A stretch of 64,000 bases of DNA from Inia geoffrensis (GCA_036417435.1 CM070913.1:94045373-94109372); one strand, 5' to 3'. Counted from the first letter of the stretch, positions 38,037-50,122 are shown. The notes: generated by a model not told the origin, from the letters alone. Translations and numbers: made by a program.

Positions 38037-38123
38037 ACCAGCCAGACACCGGATCAGGGCCAAGCACTCCACGGGCTCACGGCAGCGTCACACAGGGATG
38101 TGACTTCCTTCATGAGGGCACAC
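38037..38123 (-). other. Candidate alternative 5' UTR exon of ZNF605
   Basis: On the minus strand a good acceptor (tatttcctttcag) precedes 38123, and a consensus donor GTAAGT follows 38037. They bound an 87-nt segment inside the first ZNF605 intron. It would be a non-coding or alternative leader exon. The evidence is splice-site quality only; no transcript support is available here. Confidence 0.25.
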
Positions 38124-39939
38124 CTGAAAGGAAATATCCAAAGATACAGTTGCCGGTAAGCCTGGGGCCACGAGGGACAAACTCCACCTCCCACCCGAGA
38201 TGCCTAGTGCTGCGGTCCACACCTGTGGCAACTTGTTCTCCCAGCTTGGTCCCCACAGGCAGACAGGCTGAGAGCAAGACCGACATGGTGGATGGCCAGT
38301 GGGCACCTTTCCGCGAATTAAGCTGAGCAAGGAGAGAACGTAACAGCTATAGGAGACCTAGAGCAGGAGCCTCTTGTTCTAACAAAGAATGGGGGGGAGA
38401 TGAGGGAGGTATCCTCAGGGTCCCAGTGGAACAGAGACAGATGGGTGGACTCGTCCTCCACAAATGAGGGAAGCAAGTTATGCCCTGGTGTTAGCAGACT
38501 GCCAGGTTTTGCTCCCGGGCAGCTAACGAGAGTGGAGAGAACACTGGCCCCTTTGAGCCCCTTCCTGCCCACCCCTAGAGCTGGGCTGAGGGCTGGAATC
38601 GGACCACCCACTCGGGAGCCCCACACCCTCGGTCAGCAAGGGAAAGAAGAAAGGAAACCCAGGAATGCTACTCAACGCCAGGCGGACCATGGGCCAGCTC
38701 CTGGCACCGTCTCGAGGGCCTTAAACATCTCCCTCTTCGTCCTTTAACGAATCGAGGGAGGACACAGGCCAGGGAGGGAGGGCAGGTCCCAATGCTCCCC
38801 AGGTGCTGAGGATCCTGTGGAGAGTCAAGAATCAGCCCATCTGGACAGACAAGCTGGATTTTGAAATTTGACCTGAAACAGTGGCAGAGGGCAGAGCGAG
38901 GGTGTCCAGGGCAGGAAGAACTCTATGAGTGGGGATGGAGAAGGATGGCATGCATTCTGCCCACGCGTGGGGGGCAGCAGACACAAAGGTCAGATTCCCT
39001 GAGTGAAACCGGACTCTCCCGAGACCAGAGTGAAGAGTGTGGTGCATGAGAACAGGTCTCTCACGAAAAACGTCCTGGGAGAGCAGAAAGCGACACCCAA
39101 AGGAGAAGCACCTTCCCGAGATGCACAGGGAGTTCCCTGGGGCTCCTGGGCACGGGCAGGTCCCGATGGTCTAGGAGGCCCAGTGAAAAGAGAGCCCAGA
39201 GTCACTGCTTTCCAAACCTGAGGCCCCCTGAGACACAGGCCCACCTGCCCTGGAAGCTTCTATCTTCTCTGGACCCCTTTTGGGTTGAGGCACAGGAGAC
39301 CTTCTGTAGCTTCTCCTCTGGAAAAGGGGACGTGCCAGCTGTACTAACACCCCGAACAGTCACCCTGGTTCCTCCCTCAGGACCCCAACATACTCCCGCA
39401 CTGTGCTCTCACATCCACATCAGATCCCACTCACACGCTAATGCAGACCTAGACACACACTCAGTCTCATTTACGGGCCAGGAAAGGAGCAATTTGTTGA
39501 AGGCCTCTTACTACCAGGCCCTGTTCCAGGCACGTGGGAGAGACCACTAAACAGGACAGACAATCCCTGCCCTCTAGGATGGGAAACAGACACACAAGTA
39601 AGTAAAATAATTTCAGACTGTGAGAGCACTCAGAAGAAACTTCAGATGTGCCAGAGGAGTGGGTGGGTGGAGGGCACTCCTTGCAGATGACTTTGAGCCG
39701 AGCTCTGGGGAGGAGGGGCCGGCCCCGGAAGGCTACAGGCCAGCCACGCAAGGAGCATCGATACAAAGGGCTGGAGCAAGGGGAGGGGACTCCTAGCCTG
39801 TGGGGTCTCTGAGCACTTTTCAACAAGGCAATGTTCAAGGAAAAGGAGCCATCACTGACCAACACAGCCGTGTACACGCCGGGGGTGAGGGGCCAAACAA
39901 GGCACAACACGGTTACTGAACAGAAGTCACCACGTTGAG

Positions 39940-41000
39940 TCTTGCCTGAGCCAACGCAGGACTCACCCAAACCCCCAAACACCACCCTTAGAGGCCTCGC
40001 AATCATCAACACCCAAAGCCCCTTAAATTCGGTTCCAAAAACCGCCTCAATCACACTGACTGACCCCCCGAGAACCCCCAGCCCCCAGATCACTGGACAC
40101 ACGAGTCTCCAGGACACACAACCATTGACTCCATAAACCCCATGTGTCCAACGCCCCCCCAGGGGATCTGGGCCGTCAATTACACACACTGTGAGTCCCC
40201 ATCGGCTCCTCTAGCAAGGCCCCCCCCATCACCAACCACCAGTGACAAAACCAATCCACAGAAGCGCGTGAATCAATGAACCCCAAAGTCTCTCCACAGC
40301 CAACCCACGATCAGACACCCACAGAACCCCTGACTCCTGGTCACGGCGGGCTCTCCGTCAGTCAGCCCTGCGCACCAGCTACAGGTCTCGCTACAGACCA
40401 CCTGGTTGATTACAACCCCAGAGCCCTCTGACCTCCACAGGCTTCTCAATGCCAAGGCCAAGAAACCCCATCACTGGTTCCTCCAAACCCCACTCGATAA
40501 CCTCCACGGTCTATCCACTGACTAGACACTGAGTCAGTGGAACCCCAAATGCTGAGTCCCAAAGGACCCCCAGAGAACTCCAACCCCTCCCTCTCGCGGT
40601 GCCCACCCACTCACCTTCACAGAGCCCATCACCACCCGCCCCCTAAACCAGGCCCTCATCACACGGGGCTGCCAGCCACTCACCTCCAGATACCCACTCT
40701 CCAGTCCACGCCGTGCTCACCCACCATTCAGACGCCCCCAGAGCTCATCACCCTGCGAGGGCCCCCAGCTCCTCACAAACACCCCCGGCCCCTCCAACGG
40801 CGCCAATTACCACCCCCACTTCCCCCTCACAGCCCCCAACAGGCCGCCCGTCAACCTGTGTGCAGACCCCTGCCACTGACACGCGGCCTCCGACCTGATG
40901 CCTCAGCCACAAGATCCCCAAACACGGGCCACCCCGGTCACTGCCCTCCACCGAAAAAGCTACCATCGAACTGTCAAGTCAAACCAAACGCAGACATAGC
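39940..41000. repeat. Degenerate C-rich minisatellite in ZNF605 intron 1
   Basis: The plus strand is C/A-rich and G-poor, with a recurring degenerate core like 'atcactgacccccaga'. Copies near 40000, 40050, 40087, 40133, 40178, 40227 and 40270 suggest a period of about 40-50 bp, estimated by eye. The minus strand, which is the non-template strand for ZNF605, is therefore G-rich. Similar but less regular sequence continues from about 41500 to 42360. Confidence 0.55.
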
Positions 41001-41889
41001 AAAGAAATGTTTTACTCCAAGGATTTATTCTTGGGGCGGGGAGGGATGCTGGAAGAGGAAGGACGCTGCGGCCCTAAGAGGCCCAGCATCTCTGCAGAGT
41101 GTGGGGAAGCTGGATCAAAGGGCAGGGGACCAGACAGCAGACGAGAGGACATCTCACCGGAGGTCGGCCAGTTCTGGGCGCAGTGGCGGGCTACACGCTG
41201 CTCAAGCCTACCGCCCAGAGCTCAGGGAACTGCAGGGAGGAGAGAAGCTGAACCAAAGTTTGGTTTCTAAGCGCTCTGATCAATAGGAACAAACAGTTCA
41301 GCTAATCATTGATGAGGCAAAAGATGAGAGGGGCTGCGTCATATTTACCTACGGCCTTGTCACAGGTAAACAAGGGCATCATGTGGGAAGGGGGTTCTTT
41401 GCAGCCAGCTGTTTCCCGGAACCCGAGGGGGGGGGGGGGAATCTTCCCAGGAGCACACGGCTCAGGTACAGTCCAACACTGCAGCAACCAGCGGCCCCTC
41501 CTGCCGACGAATTCCTCAGTGCAACCACTCTGGGCCCTCTACATGCCCCCCACGCGCCCATAGAGCCTCGTCGTTCATCCCTTCGCGCCCAGTCGCCAAG
41601 CCAAAAGCACGCAAATCGTGGATGGCTAGAGCCTTAACTATTGCTGCACACGGACCCGAACCCACATCCCCAGGGCACACGCCGGCCCCGCACAGTCCTC
41701 CACTCACTCCCGAGAGGACCCTCCGGGCTCCCTTACCCCCAGGGCCTGCTGCCTCCAGCCCCCGAGGCTAAGGTCCCCCCAAAGGCCCGTCCCAGAGGCC
41801 CCCACCATCCACTTAATTCCCTCCGCCTGCTTCACAACCACTCACCCCTCCCTGGCCCCGAATTACTGATTTTCACAGACATTCCACTA

Positions 41890-42560
41890 CCTCGCCCGCC
41901 AAGTGTCCCCGGCTTCATCAGCCCCACCGTCTCCCCGCACAGTCCCTCCTCTCCCACCGCCACGGGAGGCCCTGCCCTGCCCCCCAAATCTCTCTCCGGC
42001 TTCCCACATCACTGCCGCCCACATCCGCCCCTCCAGACCCCTGTCCCCCGCGCGTTTCCCCACCGTCGCGCTCCCTCCCGCCTCCCCGCTGCCTGGCCGC
42101 CCCGCGGCCCCCGCGGCCCCTCCCCTCTGCCGCCCCACGCCCCTCCCCCACAGCGCCCCCCGACCTGGACCGGAATCGGCGCCTGCGCGGCAGGGCCGTC
42201 CTCTCGCGCCTTCCCCGCACCCGGCTCCGGCAGCTGGTTCGTGCGCACGCCGGCTTGGCCCCGAGCCGGTCCGCGCCGGGGTCACCGCGGCCCCGGTCGG
42301 ACGCTGAGGCCACCGCCAGCCCGCAGCCCCGCCGTCCCGTCCCCGACCCCCACACACTTACCCCTTTGGCCCACGGCGCCGAGGCGCACACGGCCGGGCC
42401 GCGGGAGTGTCCGCGCAGAACTACATTTCCCGGAGCCCCGATCGCTTTAGAACTACATTTCCCAGAGGGCTCCGCGGCGCCCCGCCCTGATGGACAGGGG
42501 TGAGGTTTCCCGGTGCCAACCTCTTTGCGGCTGCCTGGGGCTCCCGGTTCAGACGGTGGG
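41890..42560. promoter_or_regulatory. ZNF605: CpG island over the ZNF605 5' end
   Basis: GC-rich sequence with many CpG dinucleotides, extending from before the promoter motifs into intron 1. It stands out sharply from the AT-rich DNA beginning at about 42600. Unmethylated CpG islands of this kind mark broadly expressed KRAB-ZNF promoters. Long open frames across it on both strands come from GC richness and are not genes. Confidence 0.75.
42362..42500 (-). promoter_or_regulatory. ZNF605: ZNF605 promoter and non-coding exon 1
   Basis: CpG-dense DNA contains two copies of an ACTACATTTCCC motif, starting at 42419 and 42451 on the plus strand. This resembles the ZNF143/THAP11-type ACTACAATTCCCAG element common in KRAB-ZNF promoters. 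Downstream on the minus strand lies a strong donor, GGG|GTAAGT, with the exon ending at 42362. The sequence between motifs and donor is taken as untranslated exon 1. The start site is not marked by a TATA box, so the upstream limit is approximate. Direction is supported by the donor, by ZNF605 lying to the left, and by G-richness of the minus strand beyond the donor. Confidence 0.7.
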
Positions 42561-42599
42561 ATGTAGCCTGCGCTCCCCCCCACCCCTCAATGTGATCCA

Positions 42600-43089
42600 G
42601 TTTTGATCATAGAGAAAAGTAATTTATAAAATCAAAGTAGTAGTATAGGTACGTTTTATCCAGTCCAACAGTACTAACAAAAAGAATGAAAATAAATGAA
42701 ATGAGGGATTTGGGGAGAAATAAAATGTAATTATGGGAAGAGAAGTAAATTAAAGAATATAAAAGCAGAATATAAAAGGAATTAAAATTTAAAAAAACTA
42801 AACGTGATAAATCCAATTTTTAAAATAAAATATAAAATCATACTAGAGATTTTTATCAAAAAGTGAGAAGAAACAGCAAAAACAATTGGTAATGAAAAAA
42901 GAAAATTAGCCAAAAAGAACAAATTAAAATATTTGTGAAAGAATATTTTGCTCAATTATATGTAATCTAGGAACTATGTTAATAAATTTAGAACTTAATG
43001 AAGTACGTGATTTAAAGGAATAGTTAGGTAATTAACTTAAGAAAATAATAACTTTTTAGACCTAGAGGGACGGTTAAAAATGTTTTAGT
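42600..43089. other. AT-rich intergenic DNA upstream of ZNF605
   Basis: Nothing recognised. The change from the CpG island is abrupt. Confidence 0.5.
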
Positions 43090-43420
43090 GGGCTTCCCTG
43101 GTGGAGCAGTGGTTAAGAATCCACCTGCCAATGCAGGGGACACAGGTTCGAGCCCTGGTCCAGGAGGATCCCACTTGCTATGGAGCAACTAAGCCCGTGC
43201 ACCACAACTACTGAGTCTGCGCTGTAGAGCCTGCGAACCACAACTACTGAAGCCCGCGGGCCTAGAGCCTATGCTCTGCAACAAGAGAAGCCACCACAAT
43301 GAGAAGCCCGCGCACCGCAACGAAGAGTAGCCCCTGCTCGCCGCAACTAGAGAAAGCCCGCGCACAGCAACAAAGACCCAATGCAGCCAAATATAAAATA
43401 AAATAAATTTTAAAAAAAAG
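43090..43420 (+). mobile_element. CHR SINE, long form
   Basis: gggcttccctggtggagcag through 'gcaacgaagagtagcccctg' to gcagccaaatataaaataaa. Confidence 0.92.
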
Positions 43421-43810
43421 TTCTTAGCTACAGACTCATATGCTTTCCTTGGTCAATCTCCCACATTATCAAGGAGTATACTCTTACCAAACAATTTCTA
43501 GAAAAATCTAGACTGAACCCTTTTCATAACACAAAGATAGCAAAATAGTTATACCATAACCAAAAGTAAATTAAAAAAAACAAACTGTAAAGCCGTTTCA
43601 GTTATATTCATGTGAAAAATTTAAAAAAATAGTAAATAGAATCAAGCAATACATTTAAAAACATATATCATAAACAAGTAGAAGTCATTGCAGGACTTTT
43701 CACCATAACAGTAGATTAAAGGGGGAAACATGCATCATCATCTAATTAAATACTGAAAAATCTTTAAATAAATTCAACCTAGAATGTCCATTAAAATAAA
43801 AAAGCACACA

Positions 43811-43911
43811 AGGCTTCCCTGGTAGAGCAGTGGTTGAGAGTCCACCTGCCGATGTAGGGGACACGGGTTCGTGCCCCGGTCCGGGAAGACCCCACATGTC
43901 GCGGAGAATAT
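43811..43911 (+). mobile_element. 3'-truncated CHR SINE with long flanking repeats
   Basis: Only the first ~95 bp of a short-form SINE is present, ending in 'cgcggag' without tail. The flanks are a ~33-bp direct repeat (43778-43810 and 43912-43946). Confidence 0.85.
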
Positions 43912-44441
43912 CCTAGAATGTCCATTAAAAAAAAAAAAAGCACACAGAAGTGTGGAGATACTACTACCACAACACGTGAAAATAAATGTCTCAAAAATGG
44001 ATAACGGTATAAGAAGTATTATCATTAGAAATCATAAAACTATCACCAATATTGTTTTCTTAAATTGAGAATATTTTAAAAATACACGAAAGTATAGAGA
44101 ATGAGATCATAAACAGCCAAATGATCAGATATTCATATTTGGTAATATTTGATTCAGATCCTTCTTTAATGAAAAAAAAAATTTAAACACTGTATATTCA
44201 GTTGCTGTTCTCTGAGACTTCAGTCTCTTTCCTTCTATTACCATTCCTCTTGGGGCAATCACTGCAATGAATGTGCTGTGTAGCCCGCCAGTCCATGCAT
44301 ACCTTTACTACATGCAGACTGTGTTTATCATATGTCATACGTTTTATGTCTTAAATTTACATGAACGGTATTGTTAACAAACTCAACATTAAACCTCCAG
44401 GTTGTTGATCCTGGTCTCAAGTAAAAAGACTTCTCATTCTT

Positions 44442-44601
44442 TTTGTTTGTTGGTTTTTGTTTCTTAATATTTATTTGTTTATTTGGCTGTGCCGGGTTCT
44501 TAGTTGTGGCATGCGGATATAGTTCCCTGACCAGGGATGGAACCTGGGCCCCTTGCATTGGGAGCGTGGAGTCTTAACCACTAGACCACCAGGGAAGTCC
44601 C
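44442..44601 (-). mobile_element. Short tRNA-derived SINE
   Basis: 'ttatttggctgtgccgggtt' to ccaccagggaagtcc. TSD aagacttctcattctt (44426-44441) versus aagacttgtcattctt (44602-44617). Confidence 0.9.
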
Positions 44602-44809
44602 AAGACTTGTCATTCTTAAATAACTGGGAAACAGTACCAGCTGGAGGCCTCACACTGAAGGGTGTTAGGAAATTTTCAGAAGCAGATGACTGCATGAAGT
44701 GGACAACTTCTCGAGATCAACAGAACAAGATGACCTGAGCACTTAGGTATGTACTTCATCCTCTTTGTCAGTGAAAGTTTAGAGTGCTTACTGCTGCTAG
44801 TTACATCTT

Positions 44810-44848
44810 TTTTTTTTTTAAGTATTTTTATTTTTATTAAGGTATTTG

Positions 44849-44882
<34 letters not shown>

Positions 44883-45089
44883 GGTTCGTAGGCCTCTCAC
44901 CGCTGTGGCCTCTCCAGCTGCAGAGCACAGGCCCCGGACGCGCAGGCTCTGGACGTGCAGGTTCAACGGCCATGGCTCACGGGCCCAGCCGCTCCGCGGC
45001 ATGTGGGATCCTCCCGGACCCGGGCACGAACCCGTGTCCCCTGCATCGGCAGGCGGACTCCCAACAACTGTGCCACCAGGGAAGCCCCT
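44810..45089 (-). mobile_element. CHR SINE with compound tail
   Basis: Body about 44881-45087. Tail: a 32-T run, then about 29 bp of other sequence, then a second T-run. TSD ctagttacatctt at 44797-44809 and 45090-45102 shows that the whole unit was inserted together. Confidence 0.9.
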
Positions 45090-45470
45090 CTAGTTACATC
45101 TTAACTATGATACTCTGTAGAGTCTCGATCTCGATGACCTTGACATTGTTCTTTGCACCTCCATCACTCTTTGTAATGAGCCCAACACCTGGTTACAATT
45201 TGTTGATGATATGGTGAAAATTATTAATTTTGTATTCATTTTTCACCTAGCTTCCTTTGGTGCTAATTTATTGTGATAAATCAGTTGATTTTCTAACTAA
45301 GTTGGATCAACTATGTAGTGCCTTTTTAAGTGGCAAAGAAGATTTGGTTTTCTGTTTTAAGTAAGCAATTTAGTTAACACTCCTACAACTGGTTCTTTTT
45401 TTTTTTTTTTTTTAATGTGCTAATCTTTTTTTTTTTTTTTGAAGATGTTGGGGGTAGGAATTTATTAATT

Positions 45471-45747
45471 TACTTATTTATTATGGCTGTGTTGGGTCTT
45501 CATTTCTGTGCGAGGGCTTTCTCTAGTTGTGGCAAGCAGGGCCCCCTCTTCATCGCGGTGCATGGGCCTCTCACTATCGCGGCCTCTCTTGTTGTGGAGC
45601 ACAGGCTCCAGATGCGCAGGCTCAATAGTTGTGGCTCACAGGCCCAGTTGCTCCGCGGCATGTGGGATCTTCCCAGACCAGGGCTCGCACACGCATCCCC
45701 TGCATTAGCAGGCAGAGTCTCAACCACTGCGCCACCAGGGAAGCCCC
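45471..45747 (-). mobile_element. CHR SINE
   Basis: 'tggctgtgttgggtcttcat' to ccaccagggaagcccc; followed directly by a second SINE. T-runs at about 45397-45413 and 45427-45440 lie beyond its tail side. Confidence 0.9.
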
Positions 45748-45760
45748 AACTGGTTCATTT

Positions 45761-46087
45761 TTATAAATTTATTTATTTTATTTATTTTTGGCTGTGTTGG
45801 GTCTTCGTTGCTGTGCACAGGCTTTCTCTAGTTGTGGCAAGCAGGGGCTACTCTTCGTTGTGGTGCGTGGGCTACTCATCATGGTGGAGCATGGGCTGTA
45901 GGCACACGGGCTCAGTAGTTTTGGCTCGCAGGCTCTAGAGCACAGGTTTTGGTGCATGGGCTCAGTAGTTGTGGCACACGGGCTTAGTTGCTCCGTGGCA
46001 CGTGGGATCTTCCTGGACCAGGGCTCGAACCCGTGTCTCCTGCGCTGGCAGGCAGATTCATAACCACTGTGCCACCAGGGAAGTCCC
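45761..46087 (-). mobile_element. CHR SINE, long form
   Basis: 'ttggctgtgttgggtcttcg', the doubled 'ctcagtagtt' segment, then ccaccagggaagtcccc. Confidence 0.92.
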
Positions 46088-46099
46088 CCTAGTTCTTTT

Positions 46100-47700
46100 T
46101 AAAACTGACTTTGTAACAATAGACTGATTTTTCTGCAAAATCTTATCTCAGAGGCTTACTGCCTTGTGTGTTGTCATGGGTGCTCTGGTGTGCGACCCAG
46201 AACCTCCTTAAGGACTGAGACACTGATCCCTCCAGCTACCAATTGTGGTGCCTTCTATGAGGCCACAAATGAGTCCCTCTCAAAAATTGCCCTCAGCTGA
46301 AGGAGCTGCCTCACCCAAGATTAGCCTCCTCCTTGGGGACAGCCTGTATCCAACAACTGGTCAATATAGGGGTACAAAGTCCCCACCCCTTTGCCTCAAT
46401 TTTGGATATCTCTGAAGGGCCCACGTCAGAGGCCTTTGCAGGGTTAGCTGAGGCCTCCTTTGTAAATGGATCTCTGTTCAAATTTCCCTTCCGTCCAGTC
46501 CTGCTTCCCTCATTCCCTTACAAACCACCTGCTCATAAACCTCCATTACAAAGTCTGCTTCCTGCAAAACTCAACCTGCTACCTGTGTACACTTCTTGTT
46601 CCAGTTAGTTTATAAGTGTCTGTTAGAGAAATACATTTGTCTCATCTTTTGCGGAGTCCCTTAGTATTAAAGTCCTAGGCTTATATAGTAGATTTCCCAC
46701 ACACACAAAATAAAAGCACAGAAAGAGAATGGAAGATCAGGGAAGCTGAGACTGAGAAGAAATTATTATGAAAAAGACCATTTTAAAAATAAAGAAATAA
46801 TTTTTCTAGGCATCTTCCATATAAATCAACCAATCAATTCAATAACTAAAGAGAAACTACTGTTTCCAAAATTGGGAGCAAAATAAATAGGAGCACTTTC
46901 TTACCCGAAGCTTAGAATTTAAGTAGAGAAAAAAATAAAGATATACAAGGAGGAAACAAAGAATGATATGTGATATGAAGGCCATAGGAGTAATTTACAT
47001 GGTTCAAATTACAAGTCCTACCACAGTTCATAAATATGGTGGGATCAAAATTCACTGGGATAGATAAGAATGAATTTGGAGGCTTTGCAATATGACCTGA
47101 GCAAATTGAAAATGTGTATAGTGTTTCCTCATGCTGTGACTGTCCCATGGAACAGGGTGAATTCATGTATCAGGGGAGTCAGTAATTCTAGAACTAGAGG
47201 ACCTGAGAAATTCTATTTTTGCCTTCCCTACATCCATTCCCTTTCTTCTGATAATTCATCTCAGTTTTTCTTTGGGAAACAACCTTTCTCCTATGCTTAG
47301 TCTATGTGGGTTCAGTAAAGCTTCAGACAATGAAGTATTGGTTTTATACAATGGGCAAGGGCTGGACCATCAGTCATTGTGACTCTTGTTCAGGGATAGG
47401 CATCTGACCCTATGAGAGTCCATCCCCGCATATTTTCCAGAACGATTATGAAAGAAGGGTGAGTTTTACTTTGATATTTCATGAGGAAAGGCCAACTGGG
47501 AAGAATAGAGAAAGGGAGAAAGTAGTGTAATGGCGAATGAAGCTGTGAGTCCAGCCATTCCTGAAGCCCACTGTTTGTCCCCTTCAGTTATAAAACTAAT
47601 ACATTTTCTCCATTAGTTTAAACTAGTTTGAGCTATATTTCTGGCATTTGTATCCAAATGACTCTTAATACAAATTTACTGCATTAATTAGGCATGGTGC
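46100..47700. other. Intergenic, no gene recognised
   Basis: 46170-46620 looks like an old repeat that I could not assign. The remainder shows no exon or clear mobile element. Confidence 0.4.
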
Positions 47701-47724
47701 TTCTGATCTCAGGAAGATAGCAGT

Positions 47725-47822
47725 GAGTGGTGGCTTGAAGCAGGATCTTAGTTCCCTCCCCAGGAATTGAACCTGAGTAGCTGGGGTGAAAACCAGGAAT
47801 TCTAACCACTAGACCACCAGAA
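47725..47822 (-). mobile_element. Possible old tRNA-derived SINE fragment
   Basis: 'caggatcttagttccctccc', 'ggaattgaacctgag', 'ctaaccactagaccaccag' resemble the tRNA-like half of the short SINE class. Confidence 0.45.
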
Positions 47823-47864
47823 GCTAGAGTCTAGAAGCAGAGCTGCCCTGGCTCCTGTCCCCTT

Positions 47865-48390
47865 TGAAAACAAAAGTTTTTCAAGGAGACAAAAACTTGA
47901 AAACAGGCACAAAGTTTATTATTAGAGACACAGCACAACATGCGGGAGAGCACACAGAGAAGCAGTTTACTTATTTAAGGCAGAAGCAAGGCAGAAATAC
48001 GCACCAGGAAAAGAGTGCAGGCATCCTCCTTAATGAGGAGCACACCAGAGAGGTGATTTAAATCACTTATCTGAGGGCAGTGCTTCTGAGTCTTTGTTTT
48101 CCTCTGGCCAATAATCTTGCTCTTGTTCTGTTTCCCACATCTGACCTGGCCCAGGGCCCTCCCATGTGTGCGCATTTTTAGCCAAGATGGATTCCACCGT
48201 GGAGGTCTCTGGGAGATAGACAGCACCTATTATGGGATAGCAGCCCCTCCCTTTCTGACCCCTGAGGAGCTTTTCTGTGCATGTGCAGTTGGGGAGGTCT
48301 CCTTGACCTCAGGAGTGGTAGATGTGGTCATTTATCTCTTTACTCCAACAGAGCTCAGCTCCTGCCATTAACTTTTTCCTTGAAGTGTCA
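47865..48390 (-). mobile_element. ERV solo LTR
   Basis: In minus orientation it begins tgacacttcaagg and carries an AATAAA near 47918, close to its end. Middle sequence ('cccataataggtgctgtc', 'ccatcttggctaaaaatgcg') is related to the LTR at 10200-10725. No viral coding sequence. Confidence 0.55.
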
Positions 48391-49199
48391 GGGGGAGACA
48401 AACCCCAATTTACTCAGCTTGACAAATTCCAGCTGCTCAGCCCCAGAGCTCATCCACCTCCCACCTCATTTCCAGCATCAGTTCCCATGCCAATTAAAAA
48501 AAAAAAAAAGAACCTAAGCTAAATCACTGATAAATATAGAAACAAAAAGGTATGTATTTATTCATTGTTGCAGCTCTACTTCCTTCTTGCATGCAGTTGC
48601 CCCGATTACTGTCCCTAATCTTCTATGAACAGAATGGTTGTCTTTGTGTTGTATTCTGTCATATCCTACACACTGAAATGTCCTCGTTGGTCTCCTCTTG
48701 TCTATACACTGTCATTCATTATTCTTACAGATGTCTATTTCTCTCACGCACTTTTCCAAGACCTCTTTCCGTTTCCTCATACCCGATAGCAATCCTAGAC
48801 CCTCTTCCCTAAAAATAGTTCTGCATTGTTTTAAGGCAGTAGCAGCTTTACACCATAACAAAAGTTTAATAATTATGAATAAGGAGACTTGGATTAACAG
48901 GAGACTAAGGTCTAATACGGAAATATCTGGAAAGACAGTAAAATTAGGGATTATCCATTTAAATTTACTTAAATGACATAAAATGGCAAACCAAATGGTA
49001 GGACAGCCTAAGAAAGATCTTAAATGCTGAGTTTCCTTCAATCAGAGAACCGGGCATAGAATGTGTTTGGGACTTGTTACAAATACAATTTGCTTGGGAA
49101 TTTTATGAAACCATAACAGTGACTGAGCAGGTCTGGGTTCAAATAGAAAGGGAAGATTAAATGGGAGGTAAGTAGAATAAAGGAAAGAGCTCAGGATTT

Positions 49200-49870
49200 G
49201 AATTTCTAGTGATTTAGACTTTTTGATATGTTACATTTCCATTTTAATTCGGTTCAAAGTATTTTCTAATTTTCCTATGATTTCTCCTTTGAGTTAGGGG
49301 TTGCTTAAAAATGTGTTTTTTAATTTCCAAAAACCTGGGGATTTCCTACAATTTTTCTGGGGTTGATTTCTAATTTAGTTCCACTGTTGTCAGAAAACAT
49401 AATTTTTATGAGCTCAATCCTTTCAAATTTATTAAAACTTTTTTGTGGTCCAACATAGGACCTATCTTGCAGAATGTTCCATGCACATGTAAAACTGTAA
49501 AAATTTTGCATATTTAACAATCTTTAGAGACAGTGTTCTATATTTGTCAGTTACTTTGAGTGGATTCATAATATTATTTCAGTCTTTTCTGTTCCTGCTA
49601 ATTTTGGATAGTTTCTTGCTTTTATCTTTAATATTTCCTCTCCTTTGCCTTCTTTAGATTTACTTTGTTCTTTAGCTTTTTGAGAATTCAACTCACTTAT
49701 TGTTTTGTTTTTACTGTTATAATTACTTAAGATTTTGTTTTTACTGTTATAATTACTTAAGAAATTTCCTGTCATCACTGCTTTAAGTTTCTCCCACAAA
49801 TTCTTGTACCATGTTGTATACAGTTTTGTCTGTATTTCCCTCACCATTTGTTGAATAGAAAGCTTTTTTT
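49200..49870 (-). mobile_element. Old L1 ORF2 fragment, antisense
   Basis: Contains an antisense frame resembling the L1 ORF2 endonuclease/RT linker region, with phrases such as 'ttgtggtccaacataggacc'. Includes a small tandem duplication at about 49701-49760 ('gttttgtttttactgttata' twice). Confidence 0.5.
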
Positions 49871-49909
49871 AAAAAAATATTTTCAGGCAGAAAGACCTTT
49901 TGAAATTAC

Positions 49910-50122
49910 GCTATTAATTTATAGTTAAATACTGCCTGCTGTATCAGTAAACAAAGGGTGTTGCAGCCATCAAGCCATCACATTACAGCTGCCCTGATGG
50001 TGAGCCTTGAGGAAACTCAGGATGAGATAACACAGGATCCTGGCCCCAGATAGCTGAGGTGCATATCAAAAGAACGATTTCAGTGAGTCCAGACTTTGCA
50101 TCTTCCCATATATAAAAAAAGC
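49910..50122 (+). mobile_element. ERV LTR 5' fragment adjoining an L1
   Basis: Matches the first part of the LTR at 8350-8870 ('gccatcaagccatcacatta', 'gcatcttcccatatataaa'). It stops at about 50122, where L1 sequence begins. Confidence 0.65.

Noticed and set aside
39467..40189. 240-aa minus-strand open frame
   Set aside because: Falls on the degenerate minisatellite and adjoining intron; no family resemblance.
41641..42583. Long open frames of 221 and 269 aa on both strands
   Set aside because: They lie in the CpG island and C-rich repeat; composition explains the lack of stops, and the products are proline- or glycine/arginine-rich without domains.
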